Origin: Narthecium ossifragum
Lineage: Eukaryota > Streptophyta > Magnoliopsida > Dioscoreales > Nartheciaceae
Length of the DNA: 64,000 nt
Assembly: GCA_963920575.1 (NCBI GenBank)
Contig: OY986973.1
Location: 13,683,562 to 13,747,561, forward strand
Reading direction: 5' to 3'
Made by a program: the position numbers and the translations under genes. Below the pieces are notes generated by a model. It worked only from the letters and a program-made list of their open reading frames with translations, searched no databases and was not told the DNA's origin. This document shows positions 11,821 to 23,900 of the stretch, piece by piece (position 1 is the stretch's first letter; each line of letters begins with the position of its first letter).

Positions 11821-13341
11821 TGATGTGTTGTCGTAGGCACTCAAAAATAAAACCAATACTCTTCAAAATAAATGTAGTAGTGCGAGTACGAGTCGATCCC
11901 ACGAAGAGTGTTTAGCCTAGTTTTGTGCTTAGTGAACAAAGATGGGGGGTTTTAAGCGTGAAGAAAATAATAAAGAAATAATCTAAAGCGAAGAAACGAG
12001 TTGAATCAAGAGGACAAACCTTGGTCTAAGTCAACATCCACTATCGGAATCCAACAACTGATCATCGATGCAAGTATATATCAATTCATATCATGAATAT
12101 TCACCATTCGAATTAAATTCGAATCTCTCCTCAATCATAGTTAATTAGAAACAAGCGATCTAATCAACCCTAACTACTAAACAACCTAAGACACGCGCTG
12201 TAGATTTAATCTAGTAGCATCCTTAAGAATAGGGAGATCGATGAAGCTAAACAACACAAGCACAAGCGGTTGCATTTAATCTATTCGAATGTTCTTCCTA
12301 AGATCCAACGATCTCTGAAACGCAGTAAATCAATAGATCCTAGTTGCTTCGCAGATTAGAAGGATCAGACAATTATGGATTTGATATCCAACCTAGCAGT
12401 AGATTGCAATGAATAATAAACTAGTAGGCATCCTAGCAATTAGACAAGACAATCATGAAGATTTAATCTCAGAAGAACATCCAATACTCAAGTATAAACT
12501 GAACAATAAAAATAGATTAGATCTCACAGTATCATTGATTCTGAGGTTTCAGTCTCCTTGATTAAGAATTAAGGTTTAGCCACACAAGGCCATCAAGAAC
12601 AATCCAATCCTTTAAAGAAGAAAGAAGAACCCTAGAAGTATCAAAGAAATAGAAAGGAGTAGCCAAAAACCCCTAGAATTCGCCCCCCTTAATCCCTAAA
12701 AAGAACCCTATTGATAGCCCATAAGTTTCCCATCCTCGGATTTGATCTGAACCGTTGAGTTTCTTCACTGGGAAAGTAGGATCGATCCCTCTATGGGTGT
12801 CGGATCGATCCCTCTATGGGTGTCGGATCGATCCTTCTCATCGGAATCTTTAATTTCTGGCTACGCCCGTGTCGGATCGATCTTACCGGGGGTGTCGGAT
12901 CGATCTTCTAAGTAGGATGGATAGTAGGATCGATCGGACTGTGTACAGCTGAAAAGTATGCGTTCTGTCAGGTTTTTGCATAGACGGATCGATCCTATTA
13001 GGGAGACGGATCGATCGGACATTCCAGAGTATTTACTGTTATCGGTACTAAAATTGCCGTAACTTCCTCTAAGAAACTTGGAATCACGAACCGTAAAATT
13101 CTTCAGAAACTAGAGTTCAAGATATTTCCTATCATATATGACAAATCATCTGGTTCTTCATGAGCAGGTACAGTTTAATCTTTAAAGTTGATCCATATAC
13201 TCTTTTCAGCTTCTTTTCGACTTAAGGACTTCAATTGCATCCTAAATCAAAATATAAGAATAATGAGTGTATTTAGGTACCAAATAAGCACAGGAGACTA
13301 AGTATTAAGGGATAAAAATATAACATCATGCATCATCATCA
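11821..13341 (-). mobile_element. Athila-type solo LTR (F family) inside RT of G
   Basis: It starts TGATGTGTTGTCG and ends CATCATCATCA; RT coding resumes directly after it. Flanks are GAATG (11816-11820) and AAATG (13342-13346), a 5-bp target duplication with one mismatch. It is homologous to 16542-17960 and, more loosely, to the 3' LTR of G itself. It holds the box GAGTCGATCCCACGA near 11890, shared in variant form by all Athila-type LTRs here, and several GATCGATC sites at 12770-13020, some in tandem 25-bp units. Confidence 0.85.
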
Positions 13342-14234
13342 AAATGCATGGAAGTATATATGGATGATTTGATTATGTTTGGTAATACTTTTGATGCATG
13401 CTTTCAAAATTGAAAACAAGTCTTGGTCAGGTGTGAAGAGATGTACCTTGTGCTTAGTTGGGAAAAGTGCCACTTCATGGTGGCCTCAAGCATTGTGTTG
13501 GGCCACAGTGTCTCTTCCAGAGCCATTGAGGTAGATCGATCAAAAATCGATCTCTTCTCAAAGCTTCCCGTACCTAAGATGTTAAAGATGTTAGATCATT
13601 TTTAGGACATGCTGGGTTTTATAGGAGATTTATTCAGAACTTTTCTGTTATGGCTCGTCCCTTGTGTAATCTTTTGATAAATGATACCCTTTTTGAGTAG
13701 ACTGTTGATTGTTGGAAGGCTTTTCAAGCTTTGATTGATAACCTGACTTCTCAACCTATAATACAACCACCTGATTGGAGCCTTCCTTTTGAACAGATGT
13801 GTGGTGCAAGTGATTTTGCTGTTGAACCCTGAATAGTGCACAAATGAACAACTATACCACTGAGAAAGAACTGTTACCTATAGTCTTTACATTAGACAAG
13901 TTTCGTGTTTATTTGATTGGTTCTCCTATTACTATTTTTACTGATAATGTCACGCTTTAAGTTCCTTGTCACAAAGAAGGATGCTAAAGCATACCCAATA
14001 CGTTGGATATTGATCTTGCAGGAATTCGATATATCTATCAAGGACAAGAAGGGCGCGGAGAACGTAGGTGATGATCACCTATCAAGATTGATGTTGGAGG
14101 TGGCTATTGATGAGCCACCAATCATGGATGACTTCCCTGATACGCAGCTCTTTTCAGTTTCACGGCTGTCCTGGTATGCGCATATCATCAATTGCTTGGT
14201 GACATGTGAGATCCCTTCACATTGGAGTGCATAG
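13342..14234 (+). pseudogene. RT C-terminal half and RNase H of element G
   Basis: The YMDD catalytic box of RT (VYMDDLIMFGN) opens this segment at about 13355. The thumb and connection follow ([29 protein letters not shown]). RNase H, which removes the RNA template strand, is represented by GASDFAV and AKAYPIRWILILQEFDISI. Frames change several times and stops are frequent. RNase H ends near DHLSRL at about 14085, which is the normal Athila spacing before integrase. Confidence 0.8.
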
Positions 14235-15485
14235 GATAAGCGTAGATTTTTTGTTGAGGTAAAGAACTTTTATTGGGATGATCCCTGTTTGTTTAAGTAT
14301 TGTCCTGACCAGATTGTGCGTCATTGTGTTCCTAATCATGAAATTGAGAGCATTATCACGTTATGTTACTCTTATGCATGTGGAGGCCATTTTTCCATGA
14401 AAAAGATTGCTGCTAAAATTCTTCAATGTGGTTTTGACTGGCTTACTATGTTTCACGATGTTAACATTTTCTGCAGATCATGTGACCAATGCTTGAAATT
14501 AGGAGCTGTAGAGATTTTTGATTGTTGGGGTATCTAGACGTCATATGATGCCTTTGAACCCCATTCAAGCTGTAGAGATTTTTGATTGTTGGGGTATAGA
14601 TTTTATGGGACCCTTTCCTTCTTCTTCTGGCTATCTATATATATTGTTGGATGTGGAATACGTGTCTAAATGGGTGGAGGCCATTGCATGTAGGAATAAT
14701 AATCATTCCACTATCATGAAGCTTCTTAAAGAGCATGTTTTGTCTAGATTTGGTACTCCTAGGGTTATTATTAGTGACCAAGGATTGTATTTTTGTAACC
14801 GCTCTTTTGAGGCTTTGATGCGTAGGTATGGAGTTACACATAAGGTTTTCACTGCTTATCATCCATAGACGAATGGCCAAGCTGAATTAGTCAATAGGGA
14901 GATAAAGCAAATCCTAGAAAAGTCAGTGAGCCCTAACAGAAAAGACTGGTCCTTGAGGCTATCAGACGCATTGTGGGCCTATTGCACCGCCTACAAGACT
15001 ACCATGGAGATGTCACAGTTTCGCCTTGTCTATGGAAAACCATGTTGTCTCCCAGTTGAGTTAGAATATAAGGCATATTGGGTTATTAAGTCACTAAAGT
15101 TTACTTTGATGCTGCAGGTCAGGAACGAAAACTCCAGCTGTCTGAGTTGGAAGAACTTCGGAATGATACTTATGAGAGTTCCAGGATATTCAAGGCAAAA
15201 ACAAAGGCCTTCCACGACAAGCGAATCCTGAGGAAAATGTTTCAAAAAGGGCAGCAAGTCTACCTATATGACGCGCGACTGCACTTATGTTCTGCGAAGC
15301 TGAGGTCACGCTGGACAGGTCCGTTTACCGTTAGCAGAATATTTGAGAATGGGGTTGTGGAGGTTGAAAACTCGAAGGATGGGCGGCTGTTCATGGTCAA
15401 TGGACAGCGACTGAAGCGGATCTCAGAGGAGGCAGAAACTTATGAGAATTACGTTCCTCTCGTAGACCCTGTTTATGAGGGATGA
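14235..15485 (+). pseudogene. Integrase of element G
   Basis: A zinc-binding N-domain is visible (HCVPNHEIESI, then CRSCDQC at about 14477). The catalytic core shows D in IDFMGPF, SDQG and, after a stop, GQAELVNRE, which preserves the DD35E spacing. The C-terminal tail, 15147-15485, ends LRSRWTGPFTVSRIF and FMVNGQRLKRI, as in Athila integrases. Damage: a stop just before TNGQAE, a frameshift near 15115, and a 29-base segment (AGCTGTAGAGATTTTTGATT...) duplicated at 14504 and 14568 that adds VEIFDCWGI a second time. Confidence 0.85.
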
Positions 15486-15851
15486 CATTTCTACTATCTA
15501 TCATTTCCCTTTTTGATTAGGTCGGGTTATTTTAGTTTGTTTGTTGCCATTCTCATTTGCTTTTGTTTCCTATTTTATGTTCTTTTTAGGATGTTTGGAC
15601 CACCGTCTACCTTGCTTGAGAGCTTCGGCCAACCATTCTGCGAATGTGAAATTCGGCCACCATGAGGACCCTTGAGCAGGACGTTAGCTATTCTGTCAGG
15701 TGGCGTTGCGCTTATTTAGATTCATCATTCTTATATGTTATATCTAATATTTAATCACTTGTGTGTTCCTACGGCCCTAATCACTTGTGTGCTTTTATTC
15801 TATCGTTGTGCGCTTTAATTGCTAGAGACAAGCAATAAGCAGTTGGGGGTG
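15486..15851 (+). other. 3' untranslated region and polypurine tract of G
   Basis: No gene is seen. The stretch ends in AGTTGGGGGTG (15841-15851), a polypurine tract that primes second-strand synthesis, immediately before the LTR start TGATGAG. The same tract in a slightly longer form precedes the LTRs at 41257 and 52337. Unlike element A, G has no ORF in this position. Confidence 0.75.
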
Positions 15852-16215
15852 TGATGAGTGCATGAAAGTGCACTCTGAACAGTCTTTTAAACATCTTAAT
15901 TGCTGAATTCTTATCCTTAATCTACGTCTTTAGTACTATTTTTATATTTATATGTTGCTTTACATAGTTGGTTGAAAAATACAGGAAATTGGTACTAAAC
16001 GGAGCAAAGAAGCTGAAAAAATTACATGGGTCAACTTGGAAGATAAAATTGTACCTGCTCATGAAGAGCCAGATGATGTACCATACATGATTGGAAAACT
16101 CTTGATGTCTAGTTTTTGGAGAATTTTACAGTTCGTGATTCCTATTTCCTAGAGGAAGTTACAGTACTTTTAGTACCAAGGGCGCAGTGCCGAATGGCAA
16201 AAGAGATAATACACA
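15852..16215 (+). repeat. 3' LTR of element G, truncated
   Basis: It starts TGATGAGTGCATGAAAGTGC directly after the polypurine tract. Its inner part is homologous to the F-family LTR read on minus (AAGAAGCTGAAAA, CCTGCTCATGAAGA, GTTCGTGATTCC), so G and the F solo LTR are related. Homology breaks at about 16215, where a minus-strand RT fragment begins. Confidence 0.75.
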
Positions 16216-16541
16216 GGAAAGAAGATGGCCATCAAGGACTCTTTTCCCAACTGAGAACTAAATTAGTTTCAACGAAACGATCTAAAACATTAGACAGGTT
16301 GTTTAAACATGATTCAAAAGAACTTCCAAACACAAAAAAATCATTCATGAAGACTTCTAAGAATTTTTCAATCATGTCAGAGAAGATGGCCATCATACAC
16401 CTTTGAAAAGTCGCAGGTGCATTACAAAGACCAAAAGGCATCCTATGATAAGCAAAAGTACCAAAATGACATTTGAAAGTAGCTTTCTCTTGATCTTGAG
16501 GATCGACTGCAACTTGCTTACACCCTGAATAACCATTGATG
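16216..16541 (-). pseudogene. RT fragment of another Athila-type element
   Basis: On minus, the fragment runs from GYSGCKQ through HRMPFGLCNAPATFQ to a decayed active site FMNDFFVFG (YMDD expected) and LVLSWEKS. It is cut on one side by the LTR at 16542 and on the other by the LTR of G. The rest of its element is not recognisable in the window. Confidence 0.8.
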
Positions 16542-17960
16542 TGATGTCGCAAGCAACCAAAAATAAAACCAATACTCTTTAAAATAAATGTAGTAGTGCT
16601 AGTACGAGTCGATCCCACGAGTAGTATCTAGCCTAAGTTTTGTGCTATGTGAACAAAGATGGGGGTTTTGAGTAAAACAAAAACAAATAAGAAACAATCT
16701 AAAGCGAAGAATCGAATTAAATCAAGAAAACAAACCTTGGTCTAAGTCAACATCTACCATCGGAATCTTTATAACTGATCATTGATGCACGTATATACCA
16801 ATCCAAACCTAGAATATTCACCGTTCGAATTAAATTTGAATCTCTCCTCAATCATAGTTAATTAGAAACAAGCGATCCAATTAACCCAAACTACTAAACA
16901 ACCTAAGACAAGCGCTGTAGATTTAATCTAGTAGCAGCCTTAAGAATAGGGAGATCGATGAAGCTAAACAACACAACACACACGGTTGCATTTAATTTAG
17001 TCGAACGTTCTTCCTAAGATCTAACAATCTCTGAAATGCAGTAAATCAATAGATCCTGGTTGCTTTGTAGATTAGAGGGATCAAACAATTACAGATTTGA
17101 TATCCAACCTAGCAGTAGATTGCAATGAATAATAAACTAGTAGGCCTCCTAGCAATTAGAGAAGACAATCATGAATATAATCACAAAATAACATTCAATA
17201 CTCAAGTATAAACTGAACAATAAAAATAGATTAGATCTCACAGTTTCATTGATTATGAGGTTTCAGTTTCCTTGACCAAGAATCAAGATTTAGCCATGCA
17301 AGGCCATCAATATCAATCCTCAAAAGATTCAATTAAGCAAGAGAAAACCTAGGAAAAATATCAAAGAGTATAAAGTAGTAGCCAAAAGTATGTAGGAATC
17401 CGCCTCAAACCCTAAAAAGAGTCCTTTATATAGCCCAAAGTCTCTCCATCTTCGGATTAGATCTGAGCCCTTCAATTTCTTCACTAGAGAAGGGAAGATC
17501 GATCTTTACATAGGAGAAGATCGATCCTTTGATTTCAATTTCTTCAATTTCTGGCTAAGCTCGGCGGAAGATCGATCCTTTGCATTGACGATTTCTCAAT
17601 TTTCTCAAGTGAAAAGATGATCGATCCTTTCATGGGTGATGATCGATCATCTGAAAGTATGCTCTCTGTCAGGATTTAATTCACAACAAAGATCAATCCT
17701 TTCAAGGGCAATGATCGATCCTTGTTCCTTCAGCTTGGATTTCTTCATTACGTCATGATAAGATCGATCTCTCCATTATAGAATATCGATCCCTTTATGC
17801 AGAAACTACCCAAATATCCTCGTTTTGCCCTATTTCGCACTCAGTGACTCCAATTGTATCCTAAATCAAAATATAAGGAATTTGAGTGTATTTAGGTATC
17901 AAATAAGCACAGGAGACTAAGTATTAAGGGGTAAAAATATGATATTATGCACCATCATCA
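16542..17960 (-). repeat. F-family LTR, 3' LTR of minus-strand element I
   Basis: It starts TGATGTCGCAAGC and ends ACCATCATCA, and matches 11821-13341 along most of its length. On minus it is preceded by a purine-rich run (GTGAGGGGAATT) and by Athila 3' internal sequence (17961-19400), so it reads as the 3' LTR of that element. Five or more GATCGATC-type sites occur at 17505-17790. Confidence 0.75.
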
Positions 17961-19400
17961 AATTCCCCTCACACTTAGCTTTTGCTCGTCGTCGGGCAAA
18001 ACTAAAATTTCACTCCACTCAAAATATCAAGGTTGCAACGCCATCAACAAAAGAAACAATTTAGCTTTTCAAAACTCATAACACATCATGAACAAAAATT
18101 CCTGAACAACTCAAAGTTAGTTAGTGAGCATTTTCACTTGAATATGGAGCATACTAAATAAGTAGACCCTCACGGAAATTAACACTCAACTCTCATGTGT
18201 TTGAAGGGTATGCGTTTCACTCAAATTCATTTTAATAAAAAATGATCTACCATAAGCTTGGATATCTTCTCATTCTCCACCACTAGAATCACATGCATAA
18301 CATGGATCAGAAGGACTTTCAAAGGTTGTAATGGAGTCCAGGATTATGGTGGGAAAATATTTGGGAATGTAGCTCTAAAGCCAATGGAACTAATGAAGCA
18401 ACAATGCATCAATAATGTGTGTATAACCAATCACTCCATTCAACAACTTTCTCAACTTAGCTTTAACATACTCAACCCATATAACATTGCTACATTGGCA
18501 AAGAGATTGTTCAAAGGAATACTTTTTAACTACAATAGGGAACAATCTTTTGCAAAAAACTTCCACCTTTGTAGAACTCATACAGAAGTATTGGGAGGAG
18601 TCATAAACACATATTGTAACATGAGAAATAGTTTCCTCCTTCACCTTTTTTTCTTTTTTTTTCTTTTTTTTTCAAACATAGCCATACCACAAACGGGTTT
18701 AGCAAAAGGAAAATTAATTGCAAGGTAGGCTATTTGGCTTATGTAGCTTATAACAAAGAGGGCCTTAATCATGTTTATGTATACATGTATCAATGTGACC
18801 TCGAATAGAATCAAACCAAGTTCTAGAGAAACAAATCCATGGAAGAATATCTCTCAGGAAAGGAAATAGTGAGACTGATATGAATGTGTCAGTCTAAAGG
18901 TTCAAAATCTCACCAGCTTTTGCCTACTAAATTTAGTCACTTCCATCTCAAGGAAAATAAGTCAACTAATTAATTCTAAGTCATCAAGATTACTCATTCA
19001 ATCATGTTATGAATATGTCAAGCTTAATTACTTCTTCCTTATGGCATATGCAACCTAAATCTCCTCCCCCACACTTGAAACGGACATTGTCCTCTATGTA
19101 AGGTGAAATGCAAATAAAAGGTCAAACTAACTAAAATTCAAATGCGAAAATAAAAAGAGAAAGGAACAAACTCCCCTTGGGTTGCCTCCCAAGCAGTGCC
19201 TTTGTTTATTGTCATTGGCTCGACTTCATGCTTTCTTCTTTGTTCGTGGACAAAACGTCGATCTCGCGGGGACGAGATATCTATCTTATTTTCGAGCAAA
19301 TCATTTTTTATTTCGTTCAAGAAAATTACAGGCACCCTGTAGGGAATACCTTCGATTCTAGATCCAATAAAATAAGCTTCTTACATTAAAAAAAATAAAA
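17961..19400 (-). other. 3' internal region of Athila-type element I, no intact gene
   Basis: Near 19192-19179 on minus is GCTTGGGAGGCAACCCA, the short sequence that follows integrase in Athila-type elements (also at 47904 after integrase of A). Before it, at 19335-19200, a short frame may be the end of integrase, but it lacks clear motifs. Toward the LTR there is a purine run (19084-19065) and a T-rich tract at 18645-18672. No envelope-position ORF survives. Confidence 0.6.
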
Positions 19401-19403
19401 TAA

Positions 19404-20399
19404 TGTCTGGGACCGCCACCTTCATCGTCAGGATTTTGAGGCGACTGAAGTTGATGTTTGAGTTTTTTTTTGTTGCCGGAGCTTTGAGACTACCGGAGTT
19501 GGGGACGACGTTATCCGAGTGTAGATCTTCAGATACCTTCTGGGCTTTGCCGCAGGATCCTCAGAGCTACTGGAGTCCGGAGGATGACGTCCGAGCGTCG
19601 AAGAAGGCGTCGTCCGAGCGTCGAAACCTTGACGAAGCTGACTGGAACAGAGGAAGCCGCTGAAGAAGATCCCGCCATACTTTGGAGCCGCAAGTGAACA
19701 ATGACGGACGGTTGATGACGGACCTCGCTGGATGTTGATGCGGTGGATGCTGACGAGACGTCTAAGTTTGGAGATGGACGGAAACTGGGGAAGCCGCGGC
19801 GTGGACCTTACTGGAGGTGTGCTTCACGCTTCACGGGTGAGTCGATAATGGCGATGGGGACGAATCCTCTCACTGGATCAACGGACGGCGACGAGCTTTG
19901 AGGAAGGTGACGGGGCTCCCTCCTTTGGCTGAGCGACGAGTTTCTTTGGGTTCCGCCGGCTGGAACAGAAGAAGAAGACGACGGTCTCCTTGACTGGATC
20001 AAGGAGGACGATGGCGATGGGCTCCTCTGGCTGGGCAACGAGCTTCTTTGGGTTCGTCCGGCTGGATGACAGTGATGGGTTCTTTGGGTTTCGCCGGCTG
20101 AATCAAAGACGACGATGACGATTGGGCGGGGTCGTGGGGCTTAGGGGAAGAGGATGGTCGTCTTGGATGGCGACGGGGGTGGCCGGAGAGCGTACGGGAA
20201 GGATGCCAGTGTGAAGCTAGGGTTTGGGTGTGAGGAGGAGAGGAGGAAGATGACGCTGAGGTGGCAGGTGACGAGGAGAGAGAGTGGTGACGTGGCGCTG
20301 ACGTGGAGGAGAGAGAAAGTGGCGGAGAGAGAGAAATACCGGTGGAGGTGGTGCCGGTTGCGGAGAAGATGACCGACAGGGAAGAAGGTGGATCTATGG
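19404..20399. other. GC-rich stretch with imperfect internal repeats
   Basis: This stretch is much richer in GC than its surroundings. Variants of TTCTTTGGGTTCCGCCGGCTGGA recur at about 19943, 20044 and 20083. On minus it continues directly from sequence K (promoter and R-like part), so it could be the transcribed part of a long LTR or 5' leader. Frames of 70-86 codons on both strands show no known domain. A captured piece of host 5' exon is another possibility. Confidence 0.4.
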
Positions 20400-20822
20400 T
20401 GGATTTCGGGTGGAATCTACATTACCTCTACTCCTATGATATTCTACTCCTATGATATTCTATCAAATATTCTTAATAATTCTGTTCTTCATTCATCATT
20501 CCCTAATACAAACTAATGAGGTCCCTTTTATAGAGGCCTTGACAGAGTCCTAATCCAACTAAAAAACCCCCTTGCTTAATTAGCAAGTAATAAGGGCTTT
20601 GAAACTCAACTCAACTTCCTGACTCAAATGGACTCTTAATTAATTCCTAACAATCAAATATTAACTATGACTCAATTAAATATAAAAGACTAAGGATAAA
20701 TCCTAATCAAATACTCTAGTTTGAACTATTGAAGTCCAAGTCAAATTAGGAAAGAAGCTGAACCAGTTTGGTTCCTCTTCTGGGTTCGGGTCGAGTTGGT
20801 CGAGTCGGATCGACTCGTATCA
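20400..20822 (-). repeat. LTR-like U3/R sequence K, inverted copy
   Basis: Read on minus it starts TGATACGAGTCG at 20822 and parallels 6868-7250, including the TATA box and the duplicated GAATATCATAGGA. It cuts off the RNase H coding of element T exactly at 20823. The base run beside it is AATGA, the expected target duplication, but the partner was not found. Confidence 0.75.
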
Positions 20823-20922
20823 AATGACGAGGGCTTCGTATTCTGCCATATTGTTGGATGAAGCAGCCATCAAGATGAAGGAATATGGGATTAGGGCTTG
20901 TGTTGGGGTGACAAAGATTATC
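20823..20922 (-). pseudogene. RNase H continuation of Tat-lineage element T
   Basis: This 100-base piece reads on minus as VTPTQALIPYSFILMAASSNNMAEYEALV, the RNase H segment that follows the FDGA box found at about 24850. The two parts are separated by the solo LTR at 20923-24816. AEYEAL is a conserved RNase H feature with a catalytic glutamate. The gene is then cut by sequence K, and integrase of T is not present in the window. Confidence 0.88.
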
Positions 20923-23900
20923 TGTGAGGACTTGTCCCTCTACCCCTGTGGCTCGTTGTAGACCGCAAGGGCAATTTGGTAAATTGCGCCTTGTCGGTTT
21001 GTTTCACACTCGCGTGTGCACACACAGCCTCTGATTGATATTTGTGTTCGAGTAGATCCGTGAGGGGTTTTTGACCTGTTCGGATCGATCCAACTGTGTT
21101 GGATCGATCCATCCTTGTCTTGGATCCATCCAGCATGGTGTTGGATCGATCCAGACACTGTAGTTAGTCGGTGGCTTTTTCTTTCGCGAGGACGGCCTCC
21201 GGCCGTCGCTCTCTCTTGTGTGAAGGGGAGGACTTTCCCTCCCCTCCTTTCTTCTTTCTCCTCTTTCCCTGGCTTTCCCCTTCCCTCTTCCTTCCTTTTT
21301 CTTCTTCTTTCTTCTTCCTTCCTTCTTCTTCTTCTTCCGCGGGCTCTGTTTCCCCTGTTCTGGCAGTCGCTTCTTCTTCGCCGTTCTTCCTCCTCCGGCC
21401 ACCGTTTTGGGAGCTTGAAGGCTCGTTAGAACTGTGGCGACGAGAGGAAGATTCTTAAAGTGGTTTGGAGCTGCATTGGTGACCAGTTCGTGGGGAATCA
21501 GCCGAGGAGTGCGTTTCCGGTAGGTTTCTACCTACTTGAGTTAGATTAGGGGTGTTCTCTTGTTCTAGCCGTTGGATCTTGTTGATCTTTGTATTGTTGG
21601 CTTCCTCTTGCCTAGTAGAATTTCTGATATAAGTTTCATGATCTTTGGTTGAGATTTTAGTAGGATTTATGCATGATTAATCTCGGATTTTTCGGTTTTT
21701 GCTGTTCTTGAAGAACAGTCGGCTTGCGGTGAGTTTTCCGGCCGGTACGTACATGATTTTGACTTATGATGAACATAAGACTTGTACATCTCTGAGTTAT
21801 CTTTCCATTCCAGCTTATTTCGTATTTTCCCGATTTGTCTACGAATTTTGGTGATTTTTCTCGTGACCTGCGACGAGGCTGATCTCAAGCTGGTTTTAAG
21901 CTGTTCGGGTCGATCCAAATGGTTCGGATCAATCCAATATTTTCTGGATCAATCCAAACATTCCGGATCGACCCCAAAGCTGGCTGGTGGTGTTTTATGG
22001 TCTATTTTAGTGATTTTGATTAATTTTTTCCCATTAATCCAACCGTTGGATGATTATGGATTTTGGATATGTTGATCCTGGTATATAGATCTACTGATGG
22101 CTACGTTGGATCTTGAATCCGACGTCGTTTGGATGTCGGATCGACGGGATCAATTAGCCTCTAAGTAGAGGTTTTGGTGTTTTGAATATAATATTATATT
22201 TCAGATTATAATATTATATGTTTACTGTTCATCATCGTTTTCGGGGTTTCTTCCCGTTGGAACAGTCCGCGGTTGACGGTCGCGGTACCGTCGTAATGCC
22301 GGGACCCGCTGCGGATCGGCTGGCAGCTGTTGGTAGTACCGCTGCAGCGATCCGGTTGACTTATATGATGCCTTATCATACTGTTACATGACTATCTCCT
22401 GTTTGTGACTATCTCCTGTTTCCATAGCATGCATTCTCTGTTGTGCATTAGTTGCATTGGTTAGGGCGTGGGTGATCTGTGGGTCGCTGATTGCTTACAA
22501 ACGTTGTCGTTAAAACGTTGCAAACTCAATCAAATATAAATTTATAATCCTTATTCAAACACTACACTACTAGGTAGAAATAGCGGTGAAGTCCAGAGTC
22601 GATTCACAGGGAAAACGTTGGGAACTGAAATCAATTCTCGAAACCCTAAAACTAAGGAAAGGAATCAAAAATAGAATAGAGTTATCTAAACTAATAAATA
22701 AAAAAATAAAAGGTTGATCAATTTGAATCAATGGAGTAGTTACTTAGGAATTACTCAATCCACCCTAGTTTCATTATTAATCATCTCTAGTTATCATCTT
22801 GTTCCCTTCTCTCAACATTATGGATCATATGGCTACAAGCTCACATGAATCCCTAAAATAAAGTTAATGTTCCCAATGGCATAATCTATCTTTGCTTGGC
22901 ATAGATTGTCTTTGATCCTATAATTACCTTAAATTATACTACTCCTAATGACCTTGGCACAACCTATCTTCGCGTAGCATAGCTTATCTCAAAGGCAAAC
23001 CAATAACTTCATGAAAACCATCTCATAAATCTCTACAATCATTCACAAAAATCATGTAGGACTGAAAATACGTCAAGGAACTCTGTTCCCTCAACTCTAT
23101 TAACAATAAAATCATATTCATGAGATCATGCATCGAGAAGTACACAAGAATCGAAGTAAAGAAAAACCAAAACTAGACTAGGGTTTCATGAATAATCCTA
23201 AGTACAAGAATTAGCAACTCATCTTTTGGATGAAAGCCATCGGGTTGGAATAGGAAGCTGTCACCATCGACATCCTCTCCGTCTTCTTCCTCCTCCAAAG
23301 ATTGTCAAAAAGATGAGAAATTCGGCTGAAAAAGGCCTTTTAAATAGGGAAACCCTAAACTTGGACTTAAGAGTCCTATCTAGACTTAAACTTTGACTTT
23401 CCTCTTTTCGTATTTCAACTCCAATTCAGGATTCCGACTTTAACTCAATTCTGGCGCTAATTCGCTTGGAATCTGAGAATGTCTTCAACAGGAAAGGTTT
23501 AGATCTTTAAGTCTTCTATCATATCCCGAAGATTTTATAATATTTAGACTTATAGAGAATATTTGATGAATATTCTTCGGACTGTCGATGGACCAGTTTT
23601 CCAGCAGCTCTGTATCTTAATCTTCTTCCAAACTGGAATCAATCCATCAGGAATCTCGCCAAGTGTCCAACATAAAAGTTGTTTATCTCTGAGTGTTCTA
23701 CCACATCTCAAAGTTTCAGAATATTTAGACCTTTGTAAAATATTTAGCGAATATATTACTGACGATCAACGAAGCAGTTTATTTAGTCATTTTAGCCGAA
23801 TTTCCTGCATTTCTTCTCAAAGTATGATTAAACCTGAAATCAACTAACAAACTATTAAATACAACTACTCTAGGCCTAACAAAGGTAATTTAGGGGGGTT

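Noticed and set aside
18258..18728. A 156-codon plus-strand frame
   Set aside because: It runs antisense to the 3' internal region of element I and includes a T-rich tract; no domain.
19404..19663. An 86-codon host gene starting MSGTATFIVRILRR
   Set aside because: No domain, no conserved continuation, and the stretch lies between transposon parts; promoter-like sequence points the other way.
6868..20822. A large DNA transposon with inverted terminal repeats
   Set aside because: The ends look like LTR U3 with a TATA box, flanking bases (TCATG and AATGA) are not a duplication, and no transposase lies inside.
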